A DNA stretch of 64,000 nucleotides, from the NCBI GenBank assembly GCA_003279565.1, contig QCHN01000008.1, positions 1 to 64,000 on the forward strand, read 5' to 3'. A model generated the notes under the pieces. That model saw only the letters and a list, made by a program, of their open reading frames with translations. It was not told where the DNA came from and ran no database searches. Of this stretch, positions 1 through 8,462 are shown in pieces; position 1 is the first letter of the stretch, and each line of letters opens with the position of its first letter. The stretch comes from Prochlorococcus sp. AG-402-C09 (GTDB lineage Bacteria; Cyanobacteriota; Cyanobacteriia; PCC-6307; Cyanobiaceae). The translations under genes and the position numbers were made by a program.

Positions 1-480
1 GTAGATACGGGAGCTTTTTACAATGGTTACCATGGTGATAGTTGTATAACTATATGTGTAGGAAATACTTCAGATGAAGCAATTGAACTAAGTAGAGTGG
101 CCAAAGAAGCTTTGATGCTTGGGATAAAACAAATTAAACCAAAAAATAAACTTCTTGATATTGCAGGAGCGATAGAAGATTATGTGAATGCTAATGGTTT
201 TAGTGTCGTTGAAGATTACACTGGACATGGTGTAGGAAGGAATCTTCATGAAGAACCTTCGGTATTTAATTTTAGAACTAATGATTTGCCAAATGTCACT
301 TTAAGAGAAGGCATGACTATTGCAGTTGAACCTATAATTAATCTTGGTTCGAAGTACTGTAATACCTTGCGTGATGGCTGGACAGTAATTACAAAAGATG
401 GAAATCTATCTGCTCAGTGGGAACATACTGTTTTGGTTACCGAAAATGGGTTCGAAATACTTACTGATAGAGGGGATTGA
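1..480 (+). CDS. map: Methionine aminopeptidase, type I (5' end cut by window)
   Basis: Removes the initiator methionine from new proteins in the cytoplasm, using two metal ions. The reading frame is open from base 1, so the gene enters from outside the window; the GTG at 97 is internal. The five expected metal ligands are visible: Asp at codon 2 (VDTG), Asp at codon 13 (HGDS), the His of GHGVG, the Glu of AVEPI and the Glu of WEHTV near the end. Only the C-terminal roughly 160 residues are present, and they look intact. The gene ends 16 bases before the stop of a convergent SDR gene. Type I is inferred because no insertion is seen in the visible catalytic domain. Confidence 0.93.
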   Translation, partial: VDTGAFYNGYHGDSCITICVGNTSDEAIELSRVAKEALMLGIKQIKPKNKLLDIAGAIEDYVNANGFSVVEDYTGHGVGRNLHEEPSVFNFRTNDLPNVTLREGMTIAVEPIINLGSKYCNTLRDGWTVITKDGNLSAQWEHTVLVTENGFEILTDRGD

Positions 481-496
481 TTATCTTTTAAAGTGA

Positions 497-1234
497 TCAT
501 TTTGAGTAGATTTTTTTTACAAATCTTGAGTAAATTATTCTAATTGATTCAATGGCTGGCATTAATAAATAAGTCATAGGATTAGGAGATACGATGATTA
601 AATAATCCTCTTTTTCTGCTTTTTGTATTATTTTCTTCGCTACAATTTCAGGATTCAAAATTCCTTGTGGATTTAACTTTGATTTAAAAGGACCTAAGAT
701 CAATTTTTTGATTATAAAATGAGATCTTTTATCCATTAATAATTTGCTTTTCTTTAGAGTTACAAGCTCGCCAATTAGACGTTTCGTTATTTCATATACT
801 GGACTAAAAGCTATCTGGATTTCTGCTTCTGATGTATTTACCCAAACTTCCTTTGAATTCTTGTTGGAAAGTGCTAAATCCTCAAACATTCCTATTAATC
901 TCCAATGACTAAGTGAATTTACTTCTATCGCTTTATTTATTTCATTTGAATCAATCATTCCTTTTGGATTAAATCCATGATTAAGTATTAAAATATCAAT
1001 ATTAGCAAGGCTTTTGAAAAGTAGTTCTTCTTTGCCGCAGGACCAAGAAATCCATTCATTTGGTGTGCTTTCAAAAGATTTAGTATTATCTTTCTTATTA
1101 TGAGTTAAGCCAACAATATAAGCCCCGTTTGCTTTCAGTACTTTAATAAGAGCCTTGCCAAGGCTGCCATTCGCACCAGTTATGGCAATTTTTAAACCAT
1201 TAAACCTTGAGTTTTCTGACAAGTTTTTCTTCAT
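497..1234 (-). CDS. Short-chain dehydrogenase/reductase (SDR) family protein
   Basis: A 245-residue Rossmann-fold protein of the SDR superfamily; the substrate is unknown. The nucleotide-binding glycine motif TGANGSLG is at about residues 19-26, an NHG motif (in place of the usual NNAG) follows the fourth strand, and the catalytic pair is YEITK at about residue 150. A threonine and serine in VNTSEAE sit where the catalytic Ser is expected. The C-terminal 40 residues contain a hydrophobic stretch (IIVSPNPMTYLLMPAIESI), which may associate with membrane. It is convergent with map and divergent from the P-loop gene at 1384. Cofactor preference cannot be read with confidence. Confidence 0.8.
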   Translation of the reverse strand: MKKNLSENSRFNGLKIAITGANGSLGKALIKVLKANGAYIVGLTHNKKDNTKSFESTPNEWISWSCGKEELLFKSLANIDILILNHGFNPKGMIDSNEINKAIEVNSLSHWRLIGMFEDLALSNKNSKEVWVNTSEAEIQIAFSPVYEITKRLIGELVTLKKSKLLMDKRSHFIIKKLILGPFKSKLNPQGILNPEIVAKKIIQKAEKEDYLIIVSPNPMTYLLMPAIESIRIIYSRFVKKIYSK

Positions 1235-1383
1235 TGAGTTGAATCGATTGTATCTCTTTCAAAAAATTACGAATTAATAGAGAGTTTTTGTCTATTTAGG
1301 ATTTTATATCGATTTAGTGTTGAGAACTTTTTCAAAAAGCCTAAACTTATAAAGTTATTAATCTCACATCAGGTCTTTAATTA

Positions 1384-2475
1384 ATGAGCAAGACCTTTCT
1401 AATTGGATCATGTGAACCATTTAGCGGTAAGTCAGCATTAGTTCTTGGTATTGCAAGAAAATTAATTGCTTCAAATCATTTGGTTAAATTTGGTAAACCC
1501 TTAGCCACAAGCCTTGAATTAAATGTCTCTAAAAGAGGAGACATGCAAGATATGATCGATGATGATGTCAGGTTCGTTGGAGAGACATTAAAATTACCTG
1601 TAGAAAATTTAATTCCTTCTATTCAATACTTGGGTGCCTCAACTGCTAGTAAGAGGATTCAATCTAAGATCTTAGATCCTGGAACTGAGTTTAATGAGTT
1701 GAAGCTATCTCTGAATTCTTCTGATGAGGTTGTCAATATTCTTGAGGCAGCAGGTAGTTTGCATGAGGGACTCTTATATGGGTTAAGTCTCAGTCAACTT
1801 TCTAAAGGTTTAAATGCTAAAGTTTTACTCTCTCATTTTTGGCAAGATAGTAGAAGTGTTGAAGCGTTATTAGAAGCTAAAAATCAACTAGGAGATCATT
1901 TAAGTGGTGTTATCTTAAATGCTGTCAATCCTGATCAAGTCAAAGATATTAAAGAAAATTTAGTTCCATCACTTAAGTCACTAGGTTTAGATGTGTTTGG
2001 GGTAATGCCTAGGTCACCTTTGTTGAGGAGTGTCACTGTTGAAGAATTGGTGAGACGTTTAAACGCCAGAGTTATTTGTTGTTCTGACAGGCTGGAGTTG
2101 ATGGTCGAAACATTGAGTATAGGTGCGATGAGTGTTAATTCTGCAATGGAGTTTTTTCGAAGAAGGCGTAATATGGCAGTAGTTACTGGTGCTGATAGAA
2201 CAGATATCCAATTAGCGGCTTTAGAAGCTTCTACTCAATGTCTAATACTCACAGGCGCTGGTGAACCTCTACCACAATTAATTAATAGATCAGAAGAGTT
2301 AGATGTTCCATTACTAAAAGTTGATAGAGATACTCTTTCAACAGTTGAGGTTATTGAGCAAGCATTTGGTCATGTTCGTCTTCATGAAACAGTCAAAGCT
2401 ACTTATGCTTTTCGCTTGGTTCAAGAACATTGTGATCTTGGTCGAATCTTTAAAAGTTTAGGAATTTCTTCTTGA
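1384..2475 (+). CDS. P-loop and DRTGG domain protein (phosphotransacetylase N-terminal-like)
   Basis: A 363-residue protein with a BioD/CobQ-type ATPase domain at the N terminus (P-loop GSCEPFSGKSAL at residues 8-19) and a DRTGG domain from about residue 220 to 335 (GAMSVNSAMEFF, then VVTGADRTDIQLAAL). The same pair of domains forms the N-terminal, non-catalytic part of long bacterial phosphotransacetylases, and stand-alone copies are common in cyanobacteria. The phosphotransacetylase catalytic domain is absent, so it should not be called Pta. A regulatory or nucleotide-sensing role is an inference. The DprA-like gene starts 39 bases downstream on the same strand, so the two may be cotranscribed. 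Confidence 0.8.
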   Translation: MSKTFLIGSCEPFSGKSALVLGIARKLIASNHLVKFGKPLATSLELNVSKRGDMQDMIDDDVRFVGETLKLPVENLIPSIQYLGASTASKRIQSKILDPGTEFNELKLSLNSSDEVVNILEAAGSLHEGLLYGLSLSQLSKGLNAKVLLSHFWQDSRSVEALLEAKNQLGDHLSGVILNAVNPDQVKDIKENLVPSLKSLGLDVFGVMPRSPLLRSVTVEELVRRLNARVICCSDRLELMVETLSIGAMSVNSAMEFFRRRRNMAVVTGADRTDIQLAALEASTQCLILTGAGEPLPQLINRSEELDVPLLKVDRDTLSTVEVIEQAFGHVRLHETVKATYAFRLVQEHCDLGRIFKSLGISS

Positions 2476-2514
2476 GTTCATGAATAGTGCTACCTTTGAA
2501 TTATCTGAATTAGG

Positions 2515-3033
2515 ATGTCCTTGAGTCGATCACTCGATCTTCCTGCATTGGGACGAGTTGATACTCTCGCTCAGGAATTAGCCTTGTTAAAAAACGAGGG
2601 GAAAAGAAGAATTGCTTTTTTAGGTAGCAGGCATGTTCCTGTAGTTTCTATCCACATCGTTGAATTAATAGCACGGTCTTTGGCGCAAGAGGGACATTCG
2701 ATAATTACATCAGGTTCTCAAGGCGTTAATGCGGCTGTGATTCGAGCTGTTCTAGATGTTAACCCCTCTCTCCTAACTGTGTTACTGCCGCAGTCTCTCG
2801 ATAGGCAGACTTCAGAGGTTAAGGATCTTCTTGGGAGTGTTTTACATTTAATAGAAAAAGAAGACAATAATGATTTACCTTTGCCAATGGCAAGTAGTCT
2901 ATGTAATCAAGAAATTATTAATAGATGTGATCAATTGATTTGTTTCGCATTTCACGATAGCGAAACATTATTGAGCAGTTGTCATAGTGCTGAAGATATG
3001 GGAAAAATTGTGAGCCTTATGTTTTTTGATTGA
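2515..3033 (+). CDS. DprA/Smf-like Rossmann-fold protein
   Basis: A 172-residue protein resembling the Rossmann-like core of DNA-processing protein A, often annotated in cyanobacteria as DNA recombination-mediator protein A family. The signs are the strand IAFLGSRHVP near residue 34 (compare the GSR motif of DprA), followed by ITSGSQGVNAAVIRAVL at about residues 64-80, which matches the SGxAxGID region. It is shorter than true DprA and lacks a recognisable winged-helix C terminus, so a role in natural transformation is unproven. The start is the ATG at 2515; an ATG at 2480 is out of frame and opens only 14 codons. Confidence 0.68.
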   Translation: MSLSRSLDLPALGRVDTLAQELALLKNEGKRRIAFLGSRHVPVVSIHIVELIARSLAQEGHSIITSGSQGVNAAVIRAVLDVNPSLLTVLLPQSLDRQTSEVKDLLGSVLHLIEKEDNNDLPLPMASSLCNQEIINRCDQLICFAFHDSETLLSSCHSAEDMGKIVSLMFFD

Positions 3034-3155
3034 TTTTTAATCAAAAAATATCATCTGCTTTTAGATGTTTTTAAAGTTTCGAAATATCTCAAAAGTATAT
3101 TTATAAGCAATTTGGCTCTTTTTTCATAAGATGGTATAAACAAACAGAAATTTTT

Positions 3156-3653
3156 ATGCCCTCTTCTTATTCTTTTGATGTGGTTTCAGAATTTGATCAG
3201 CAGGAGTTAGTAAATGCTATTGATCAATTGAGGAGAGAAGTTGATCAAAGATATGATCTAAAAGACTCAAAGACAAAAATAGATATTAAAGAAGATGAAT
3301 TATCAATTGTATCTCTAAGTGATATGACAATAGAAGCTGTAAAAGATATTTTATTACAGAAAGCTACTAAAAGAAATTTATCATTAAAGATATTTGATTT
3401 TCAAAAAATTGAAACCATAGGAGGGAATATGGTTTTGCAAATTGTTAAATTAAAGAAAGGATTATCACAAGAAATATCGAAGAAATTAAGTAAGTTGGTT
3501 CGTGATAATATGAAGAAAGTAACTGTTTCAATACAAGGAGATAGTTTGAGAGTTACAGGTAAAAATAAAGATGATTTGCAATCAGCAATTAATTTAATTA
3601 AGAAGCAAGAAGATGATTTGGAAATAGCTCTTCAATTTCAAAATTATAGATAA
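3156..3653 (+). CDS. yajQ: YajQ family nucleotide-binding protein
   Basis: A 165-residue member of the YajQ/UPF0234 family, made of two ferredoxin-like domains; some homologs bind cyclic di-GMP or RNA. The family start, PSSYSFDVVSEFDQQELVNA, and the following QLRREVDQRYDLKDSKT are clear, and the length is normal. The second half carries the repeat region ending in KKQEDDLEIALQFQNYR, typical of the family C terminus. It lies alone in a small plus-strand run, 41 bases before a small conserved gene. What it binds in this organism cannot be read from sequence. Confidence 0.93.
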   Translation: MPSSYSFDVVSEFDQQELVNAIDQLRREVDQRYDLKDSKTKIDIKEDELSIVSLSDMTIEAVKDILLQKATKRNLSLKIFDFQKIETIGGNMVLQIVKLKKGLSQEISKKLSKLVRDNMKKVTVSIQGDSLRVTGKNKDDLQSAINLIKKQEDDLEIALQFQNYR

Positions 3654-3694
3654 TAAGTTGATATATAGAAATCTTATTTATCAAGAATTTTATT

Positions 3695-3889
3695 ATGGAT
3701 CCATTAATAAAAAAACTTTCAGAAAAAGCAATCGACTTATCTGGTCAGTCAAAAAAAGAATTAGAAAGAACATGTTGGATGATTGTTCATGAGTATAAGC
3801 ATGGTGCGATGCCAACTGAATATGATATTAGAGAGATTGATGAAGAATTGTATTTGGAGGTTTTACGCACTGCTAAAGAAATCATTTAG
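3695..3889 (+). CDS. Small conserved hypothetical protein (64 aa)
   Basis: A short soluble protein with no signal peptide or membrane segment, predicted to be mainly helical (LIKKLSEKAIDLSGQSKKELERTCWMIVHEYKHG, then a second helix). I do not recognise a named domain. Codon use matches its neighbours, the ATG follows a purine-poor AT-rich leader, and the gene sits 41 bases after yajQ on the same strand, so it may be cotranscribed. The conserved-looking core with Trp, His and Tyr suggests a real gene and not a chance frame. Confidence 0.65.
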   Translation: MDPLIKKLSEKAIDLSGQSKKELERTCWMIVHEYKHGAMPTEYDIREIDEELYLEVLRTAKEII

Positions 3890-4026
3890 CACGAAAATAA
3901 GGACACTTTTATCAATCTAAAATCTCATTTTGCTCAACCCTTATTACAAGGTAATTATTTTTTCTATCTAACAATTTTCACAATATTCTCTAAATCAACA
4001 TAAAATCTTTATAGATAATCTTTTTT

Positions 4027-4833
4027 ATGACAACTCCATTTCGTAATGTGACTCCGAATGGACCTGGTGGAACAACGACTCTTCTGCTTGTCCTTTCCTT
4101 TACGGGTTTTTTACTTCTCACGCAAGCATTTTTTGTTGTCCCTGCTGGACAAGTTTCAGTGGTGACAACATTAGGAAAAGTAAGTGGCGGATCACGTAAG
4201 CCTGGTTTAAATTTTAAACTCCCCTTCGTTCAAAATACTTATCCTTTTAATGTACAGACCCAAGTTAGACCTGAAAAGTTTGATTCATTAACTAAAGATT
4301 TGCAGGTAATCTCCGCTACAGCAACTGTTAAATATGCTCTAAAGCCTAATGAGGCGGGCAGAGTATTTAAAACCATCTCTTACAACGACAGAGAGATATA
4401 TAACAGGATTATTCAACCATCCTTACTTAAGGCTCTTAAATCAGTCTTTTCAAAATATGAGTTGGTAACGATAGCTAGTTCCTGGAGTGATATTTCTGAA
4501 TTAGTTGAAAAAACAGTTGCTGATGAACTTAATAAGTTTGATTATGTAGATGTTCAATCTCTTGATTTAACAGGATTAACAATCGCAGATGAATACAGAG
4601 CTGCTATTGAAGAGAAACAGATTGCTGAGCAGAAATTATTAAGAGCTCAGACTGAAGTTAAAATTGCTGAACAAGAGGCTTTGAGATATGACACGTTAAA
4701 TAAAAGTCTTGATGATCAAGTTCTTTTTAAGCTTTTCTTAGACAAATGGAATGGCGAGACACAAGTTGTACCTGCTTTGCCAGGTAGTCAAGCAGGCAAT
4801 GTTCCTGTAATAGTTGGTGGAAGGAACAGATAA
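4027..4833 (+). CDS. SPFH/band 7 (prohibitin-like) membrane protein
   Basis: A 268-residue prohibitin/stomatin family protein. One N-terminal membrane segment (about residues 18-38, LLLVLSFTGFLLLTQAFFVV) is followed at once by the SPFH signature PAGQVSVVTTLGKVSGG and RKPGLNFKLPFVQ. The C-terminal third is a long charged helix (EEKQIAEQKLLRAQTEVKIAEQE) expected to form a coiled coil for oligomerisation. Relatives build ring assemblies in the plasma or thylakoid membrane and affect membrane proteases; that function is inferred here. The gene is convergent with hemL and shares a palindromic terminator with it. Confidence 0.88.
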   Translation: MTTPFRNVTPNGPGGTTTLLLVLSFTGFLLLTQAFFVVPAGQVSVVTTLGKVSGGSRKPGLNFKLPFVQNTYPFNVQTQVRPEKFDSLTKDLQVISATATVKYALKPNEAGRVFKTISYNDREIYNRIIQPSLLKALKSVFSKYELVTIASSWSDISELVEKTVADELNKFDYVDVQSLDLTGLTIADEYRAAIEEKQIAEQKLLRAQTEVKIAEQEALRYDTLNKSLDDQVLFKLFLDKWNGETQVVPALPGSQAGNVPVIVGGRNR

Positions 4834-4851
4834 TTTTTATATATTAAGGGC

Positions 4852-4894
4852 AAATAAAACCAATTTAAATTATTAATTTAAATTGGTTTTATTT
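4852..4894. terminator. Perfect 19-bp inverted repeat, likely bidirectional terminator
   Basis: Arms 4852-4870 and 4876-4894 are exact reverse complements around a 5-base loop (TATTA). On both strands the stem ends in an A/T-rich run, which gives a U-rich tail in either direction (tail ATTTGATTT on plus). It lies between two convergent genes and its right arm covers the hemL stop codon (4889-4891). Confidence 0.8.
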
Positions 4895-6187
4895 GATTTC
4901 AGCAAAACTTTCTTGAAAAGCTTTTATTGTTGCAGTTATATCATCTTCAGAATGAGCCAATGATGTGAAACCAGCTTCAAATGCACTCGGGGCTAAGTAA
5001 ACACCTTTTTGAAGCATCAGTCTATGCAGCTTGCTAAAACGATCTGTGTCAGCAGACTTTGCCTCCTCAAAGTTCCTAACTGGGCCTTCACATAGATAAA
5101 AGCCAAACATCGCACTAATGCTCTGCCCATGAATGGAGATGTTTGATTCTTTAGCGGCGTTAATGATTCCATCTAGAAGTTTTTTTGTAATAGCTTCGAG
5201 TTTTTCATAAGTACCTTCTTGTTTAAGAAGTTCAAGAGTTTTAATCCCAGCTGTCATAGCAAGAGGATTACCGCTCAATGTACCTGCTTGATACATTGGA
5301 CCTGCAGGAGAAACCATTGACATTATTTCTTTACGGCCGCCATATGCACCTACTGGAAGGCCTCCACCAATAACTTTACCCATAGTAGTTAAATCAGGAG
5401 TAACTCCAAAACGCTCTTGGGCGCCTCCATAGCTGATTCGGAAACCAGTCATTACTTCATCAAAAACTAAAAGAGCTCCGTTCTCTTGAGTTACCTCTCT
5501 TAATCCTTCTAAAAAACCTGGTTCAGGTGTTATGAAGCCTGCATTTCCAACAACAGGTTCCAGGATGACTCCAGAGATAGCATCAGGGTTTTCAGCAAAC
5601 AGCTCTTTAACCGCTTCAAGGTCGTTATAGGGAGCAGTTAACGTATTAGCAGTTGTGCTTCTTGGAACGCCTGGTGAGTCTGGCAGTCCAAGCGTTGCTA
5701 CTCCCGAACCTGCCTTAACCAAAAACATATCTGCATGTCCGTGGTAGCAACCCTCAAACTTGATAACTTTATCCCTTCCAGTAAAAGCTCTCATTAAGCG
5801 AAGAACAGCCATGCAAGCTTCTGTTCCACTATTAACGAAACGAACCATCTCAACGCTTGGGACAGCATCTATAACCATTTCAGCTAGCTGGTTTTCAAGA
5901 GCACAAGGAGCTCCAAAGCTAGTACCTTTTTCAAGAGTTTCTTGAAGGGTGGCTATCACCTCAGGGTGGGCATGCCCACAGATGGCAGGTCCCCAGCTTC
6001 CAACGAAATCAATGTATCTGTTGCCATCTACATCCCATGCATAAGGACCTTTAACCCGATCAAAAACGATTGGATTCCCTTCAACGGATTTGAAAGCTCT
6101 TACGGGTGAACTGACTCCACCAGGCATTAAATTTTTGGCAGAGCCAAAAATTTCTTCAGATCTTTTTGTGTTCAACGCGTCTGTCAC
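4889..6187 (-). CDS. hemL: Glutamate-1-semialdehyde 2,1-aminomutase
   Basis: PLP enzyme that converts glutamate-1-semialdehyde to 5-aminolevulinate, the C5-route entry to heme, chlorophyll and cobalamin. The 432 residues are the usual length. Class III aminotransferase features are present: [11 protein letters not shown] near the N terminus, the phosphate-binding GTEA in [13 protein letters not shown], the Asp of [10 protein letters not shown], and the Schiff-base lysine in [15 protein letters not shown]. The ATG at 6187 is in good agreement with the family start. Its stop lies inside the palindromic terminator shared with the SPFH gene. hemC and hemH, which act later in the same pathway, are elsewhere in the window. 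Confidence 0.98.
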   Translation of the reverse strand: MTDALNTKRSEEIFGSAKNLMPGGVSSPVRAFKSVEGNPIVFDRVKGPYAWDVDGNRYIDFVGSWGPAICGHAHPEVIATLQETLEKGTSFGAPCALENQLAEMVIDAVPSVEMVRFVNSGTEACMAVLRLMRAFTGRDKVIKFEGCYHGHADMFLVKAGSGVATLGLPDSPGVPRSTTANTLTAPYNDLEAVKELFAENPDAISGVILEPVVGNAGFITPEPGFLEGLREVTQENGALLVFDEVMTGFRISYGGAQERFGVTPDLTTMGKVIGGGLPVGAYGGRKEIMSMVSPAGPMYQAGTLSGNPLAMTAGIKTLELLKQEGTYEKLEAITKKLLDGIINAAKESNISIHGQSISAMFGFYLCEGPVRNFEEAKSADTDRFSKLHRLMLQKGVYLAPSAFEAGFTSLAHSEDDITATIKAFQESFAEIK

Positions 6188-6457
6188 GGCACCTCAGCGA
6201 ATGAGCTCATAAACACAGTCAGCCATAATGGCCTAAAAGTGACTGATTCGTCTAAATTTTTGAATCTGTTCAGCATCTGGTTATTTTTTTTAATCTTTAA
6301 AACTCCTAACGCTCGAATTAGATTTAAGCTTGAAAACATGTGAGGGAGAGACTTTTGTTGAGATCTTCCCTGCTTGATTCAATGTTTTTTGGTTGATTGT
6401 GAATATTTGATTTGTTAATTCTGTGATGATTTGAAAATAGAAAATTGTCTGATTTTC

Positions 6458-7285
6458 TCAAAAGAAAAATTCATTTTCATCTTCTGATGGAGGCCAGCTA
6501 ATGTCGACAACTACAGGTGCGTGGTCACTAGGTTTCTCTCTAGATCTTGGTTCTTTGTCTATCCAACAACTATTGGTACAACTAAGAATATCTTCTGTTA
6601 AGTAAATATGATCGATTCTCCATCCCTTGTCTCTTTCCCAAGCTGAATGGCGATAATCCCACCAGGACCAATTTTTCCCTCCAGGCTCAAAGATTCTGAA
6701 AACATCTTCTAATTCCCCTCCTAAAGCATCTTTAAGCAATTTTCTCTCTTTAGAAGAAGCCATAATTGTCTCTCTATAGTTACTTGGTGTATGTATATCT
6801 CTATCTTCAGGGGCAATATTGAAGTCTCCTAATAAACATATAGGCGTATTATTTGAATTAATTTTCCTAAGATAAACTTGTAGACATTCTATCCATTTTT
6901 CTTTGTAAATAAACTTATCTGAATTTATGGAAGATCCATTTGGAACATAAACATTTATAATTCTAATATTATTTATTTCAGCACTTATAATTCTTTTTTG
7001 CTCACTTAATAAAGTTAAATCTTTGTAGTCCTCAATTACTTGATTAAAGCCAATCTTTATGTCATTAATTGGGAATCGACTTATAATTGCTACTCCATTG
7101 TAAGACTTTTGCCCAGAGATTGAAACCTCATATCCAAGATTTGAAAAACTTTCAACTGGAAAAAATTGATCTTCTGTTTTTGTCTCTTGTAGGCAAAGAA
7201 TGTCGACTTTGTTCGTTTCCAGCCATTCTTTGACATGATCTATTCTTGAACGAATAGAGTTGACATTCCAAGTTGCAAGAAGCAA
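6458..7285 (-). CDS. xth: Exodeoxyribonuclease III
   Basis: DNA repair nuclease with AP endonuclease and 3'-5' exonuclease activity. The EEP-fold motifs run in order: LLATWNVNSIRSR at residue 2, the metal-binding Glu in LCLQETKTED, NVYVPNG, LLGDFNIAP with the catalytic Asp and Asn, the WWDYRHSAWERDKGWRIDHI block, and the final SDHAPVVVDI. Length (275 aa) is normal for the family. The start is a TTG at 7285, supported because the family motif begins almost immediately. A divergent small membrane-protein gene starts 57 bases away. Confidence 0.96.
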   Translation of the reverse strand: MLLATWNVNSIRSRIDHVKEWLETNKVDILCLQETKTEDQFFPVESFSNLGYEVSISGQKSYNGVAIISRFPINDIKIGFNQVIEDYKDLTLLSEQKRIISAEINNIRIINVYVPNGSSINSDKFIYKEKWIECLQVYLRKINSNNTPICLLGDFNIAPEDRDIHTPSNYRETIMASSKERKLLKDALGGELEDVFRIFEPGGKNWSWWDYRHSAWERDKGWRIDHIYLTEDILSCTNSCWIDKEPRSREKPSDHAPVVVDISWPPSEDENEFFF

Positions 7286-7342
7286 GACTCTAAATTCTAT
7301 TGCTTAAGTTATTATCATGTAAATTCTAACTAAAGTTTAGTT

Positions 7343-7678
7343 TTGAACAGAACTGCACTTTTTACTAATAGTCAATTGTTGCGAACTTTAGCCTGTTTAG
7401 CGCCAATTCTAATAATGGCAGGGCAAGTTATTTATTCATCTAAAATAACAAAACTTTCAGAAGTAAAAAATTATTCAACTGATGAGAAAAGAGATATTTA
7501 TAGTACTTTTGATTCAGAAGATCAAATTGATCAAGGGTTACCGATAGATCCATTTGATTTAATGAACCGTCTTAAACAAGCAGGTGAGATGAATGACTCA
7601 ACAACTCCATCTGATGCACTCGATGAAGCTCTTAATGCATTTGATCAGTCAGGGTATGAAAATGTCCCAAATGAATAA
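7343..7678 (+). CDS. Hypothetical protein with one N-terminal membrane segment (111 aa)
   Basis: I do not recognise this protein. It has one hydrophobic segment at about residues 12-30 (LRTLACLAPILIMAGQVIY) and then an acidic, probably disordered tail rich in Asp, Glu, Asn and Ser. This looks like an anchored or exported small protein without a cleavage site I can defend. The start is a TTG at 7343; the next Met (residue 26) would fall inside the hydrophobic segment, which argues for the TTG. It is divergent from xth and precedes another cyanobacterial hypothetical by 71 bases. Confidence 0.55.
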   Translation: MNRTALFTNSQLLRTLACLAPILIMAGQVIYSSKITKLSEVKNYSTDEKRDIYSTFDSEDQIDQGLPIDPFDLMNRLKQAGEMNDSTTPSDALDEALNAFDQSGYENVPNE

Positions 7679-7749
7679 AATTACAATAGCTATTTGTAGG
7701 ATTTTGGTAAATTTAAGATTGGTCACCAATGGCCCACTTCATTAAATAG

Positions 7750-8397
7750 ATGCAGAAACATCCTATTCCCTCTGTAACTGATCCATTGCAATATAGAGCT
7801 ATTGGATTAGTTAGAGGTATTTACAAGCCTCAAGATGATGACAACTTTACCCGTGGGGTTCTAATTGACTCTAAAGGTAATGAATTAGATTCAGTTTTGC
7901 TTGGGAGAGTCATAACTTTGATTCGTAATCACGTCCCTCTAGAAAAACCTCACCTCTGGGTTGTATATCCAAGATGTAGGAATAATCAAAACCTTCATTT
8001 GCAAATCACTGGTATTTGGGAACCTAGTACTTTAAAAAAAAATCTTTTGGATAAAGAAGGATTGAATGACGCTTCAAATTTGAAAGTGGATTCGGATGAT
8101 TTATTTGAAGGTGATGATTATTTTTCTATAAGAGGAGAATTGGTTTTTACTAAGCAAGAAGAGAAGGAGTTAGTAATAAAAATCCGTCAAAAGCCAAGAA
8201 ATCAAAAAAAGAAAGCGTTACCATTTAAGGTTAATCTTAAAGGCGAAGTACCTATTAATTACTTAAAAAATTTTATTAGTCTTGATGTTCGTCGTATCGA
8301 TTATCAACTTTTGGTTGAGGATTTCCAAGTAATAGGTCCTGTGTCTCAAAAACCTTTAAACAAAAAAAGTAAAAAAGATCTAAAAAATAAAAATTAG
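7750..8397 (+). CDS. Conserved cyanobacterial hypothetical protein (215 aa)
   Basis: A soluble, basic protein with no membrane segment. The N-terminal half (YRAIGLVRGIYKPQDDDNFTRGVL, and HLWVVYPRC) looks like a compact beta-rich domain; the C-terminal part is strongly basic, with a lysine-rich tail (KKSKKDLKNKN), which would suit nucleic-acid or ribosome contact. That role is only an inference from charge. I recall similar proteins in marine picocyanobacteria annotated as hypothetical. It is followed 65 bases later by larC on the same strand. Confidence 0.65.
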   Translation: MQKHPIPSVTDPLQYRAIGLVRGIYKPQDDDNFTRGVLIDSKGNELDSVLLGRVITLIRNHVPLEKPHLWVVYPRCRNNQNLHLQITGIWEPSTLKKNLLDKEGLNDASNLKVDSDDLFEGDDYFSIRGELVFTKQEEKELVIKIRQKPRNQKKKALPFKVNLKGEVPINYLKNFISLDVRRIDYQLLVEDFQVIGPVSQKPLNKKSKKDLKNKN

Positions 8398-8462
8398 TGT
8401 TTTTCGTGAAAACTTATTCAGATGTATTCTTTATATAAAACTGATTATAAATCTAATCTTAA

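Noticed and set aside
97-480. map starting at the GTG at 97
   Set aside because: The frame and metal-binding Asp residues extend upstream to base 1, so this GTG is internal.
3034-3155. Hairpin CATCT/AGATG with T run after the DprA-like gene
   Set aside because: Only five weak base pairs; not strong enough to call a terminator.
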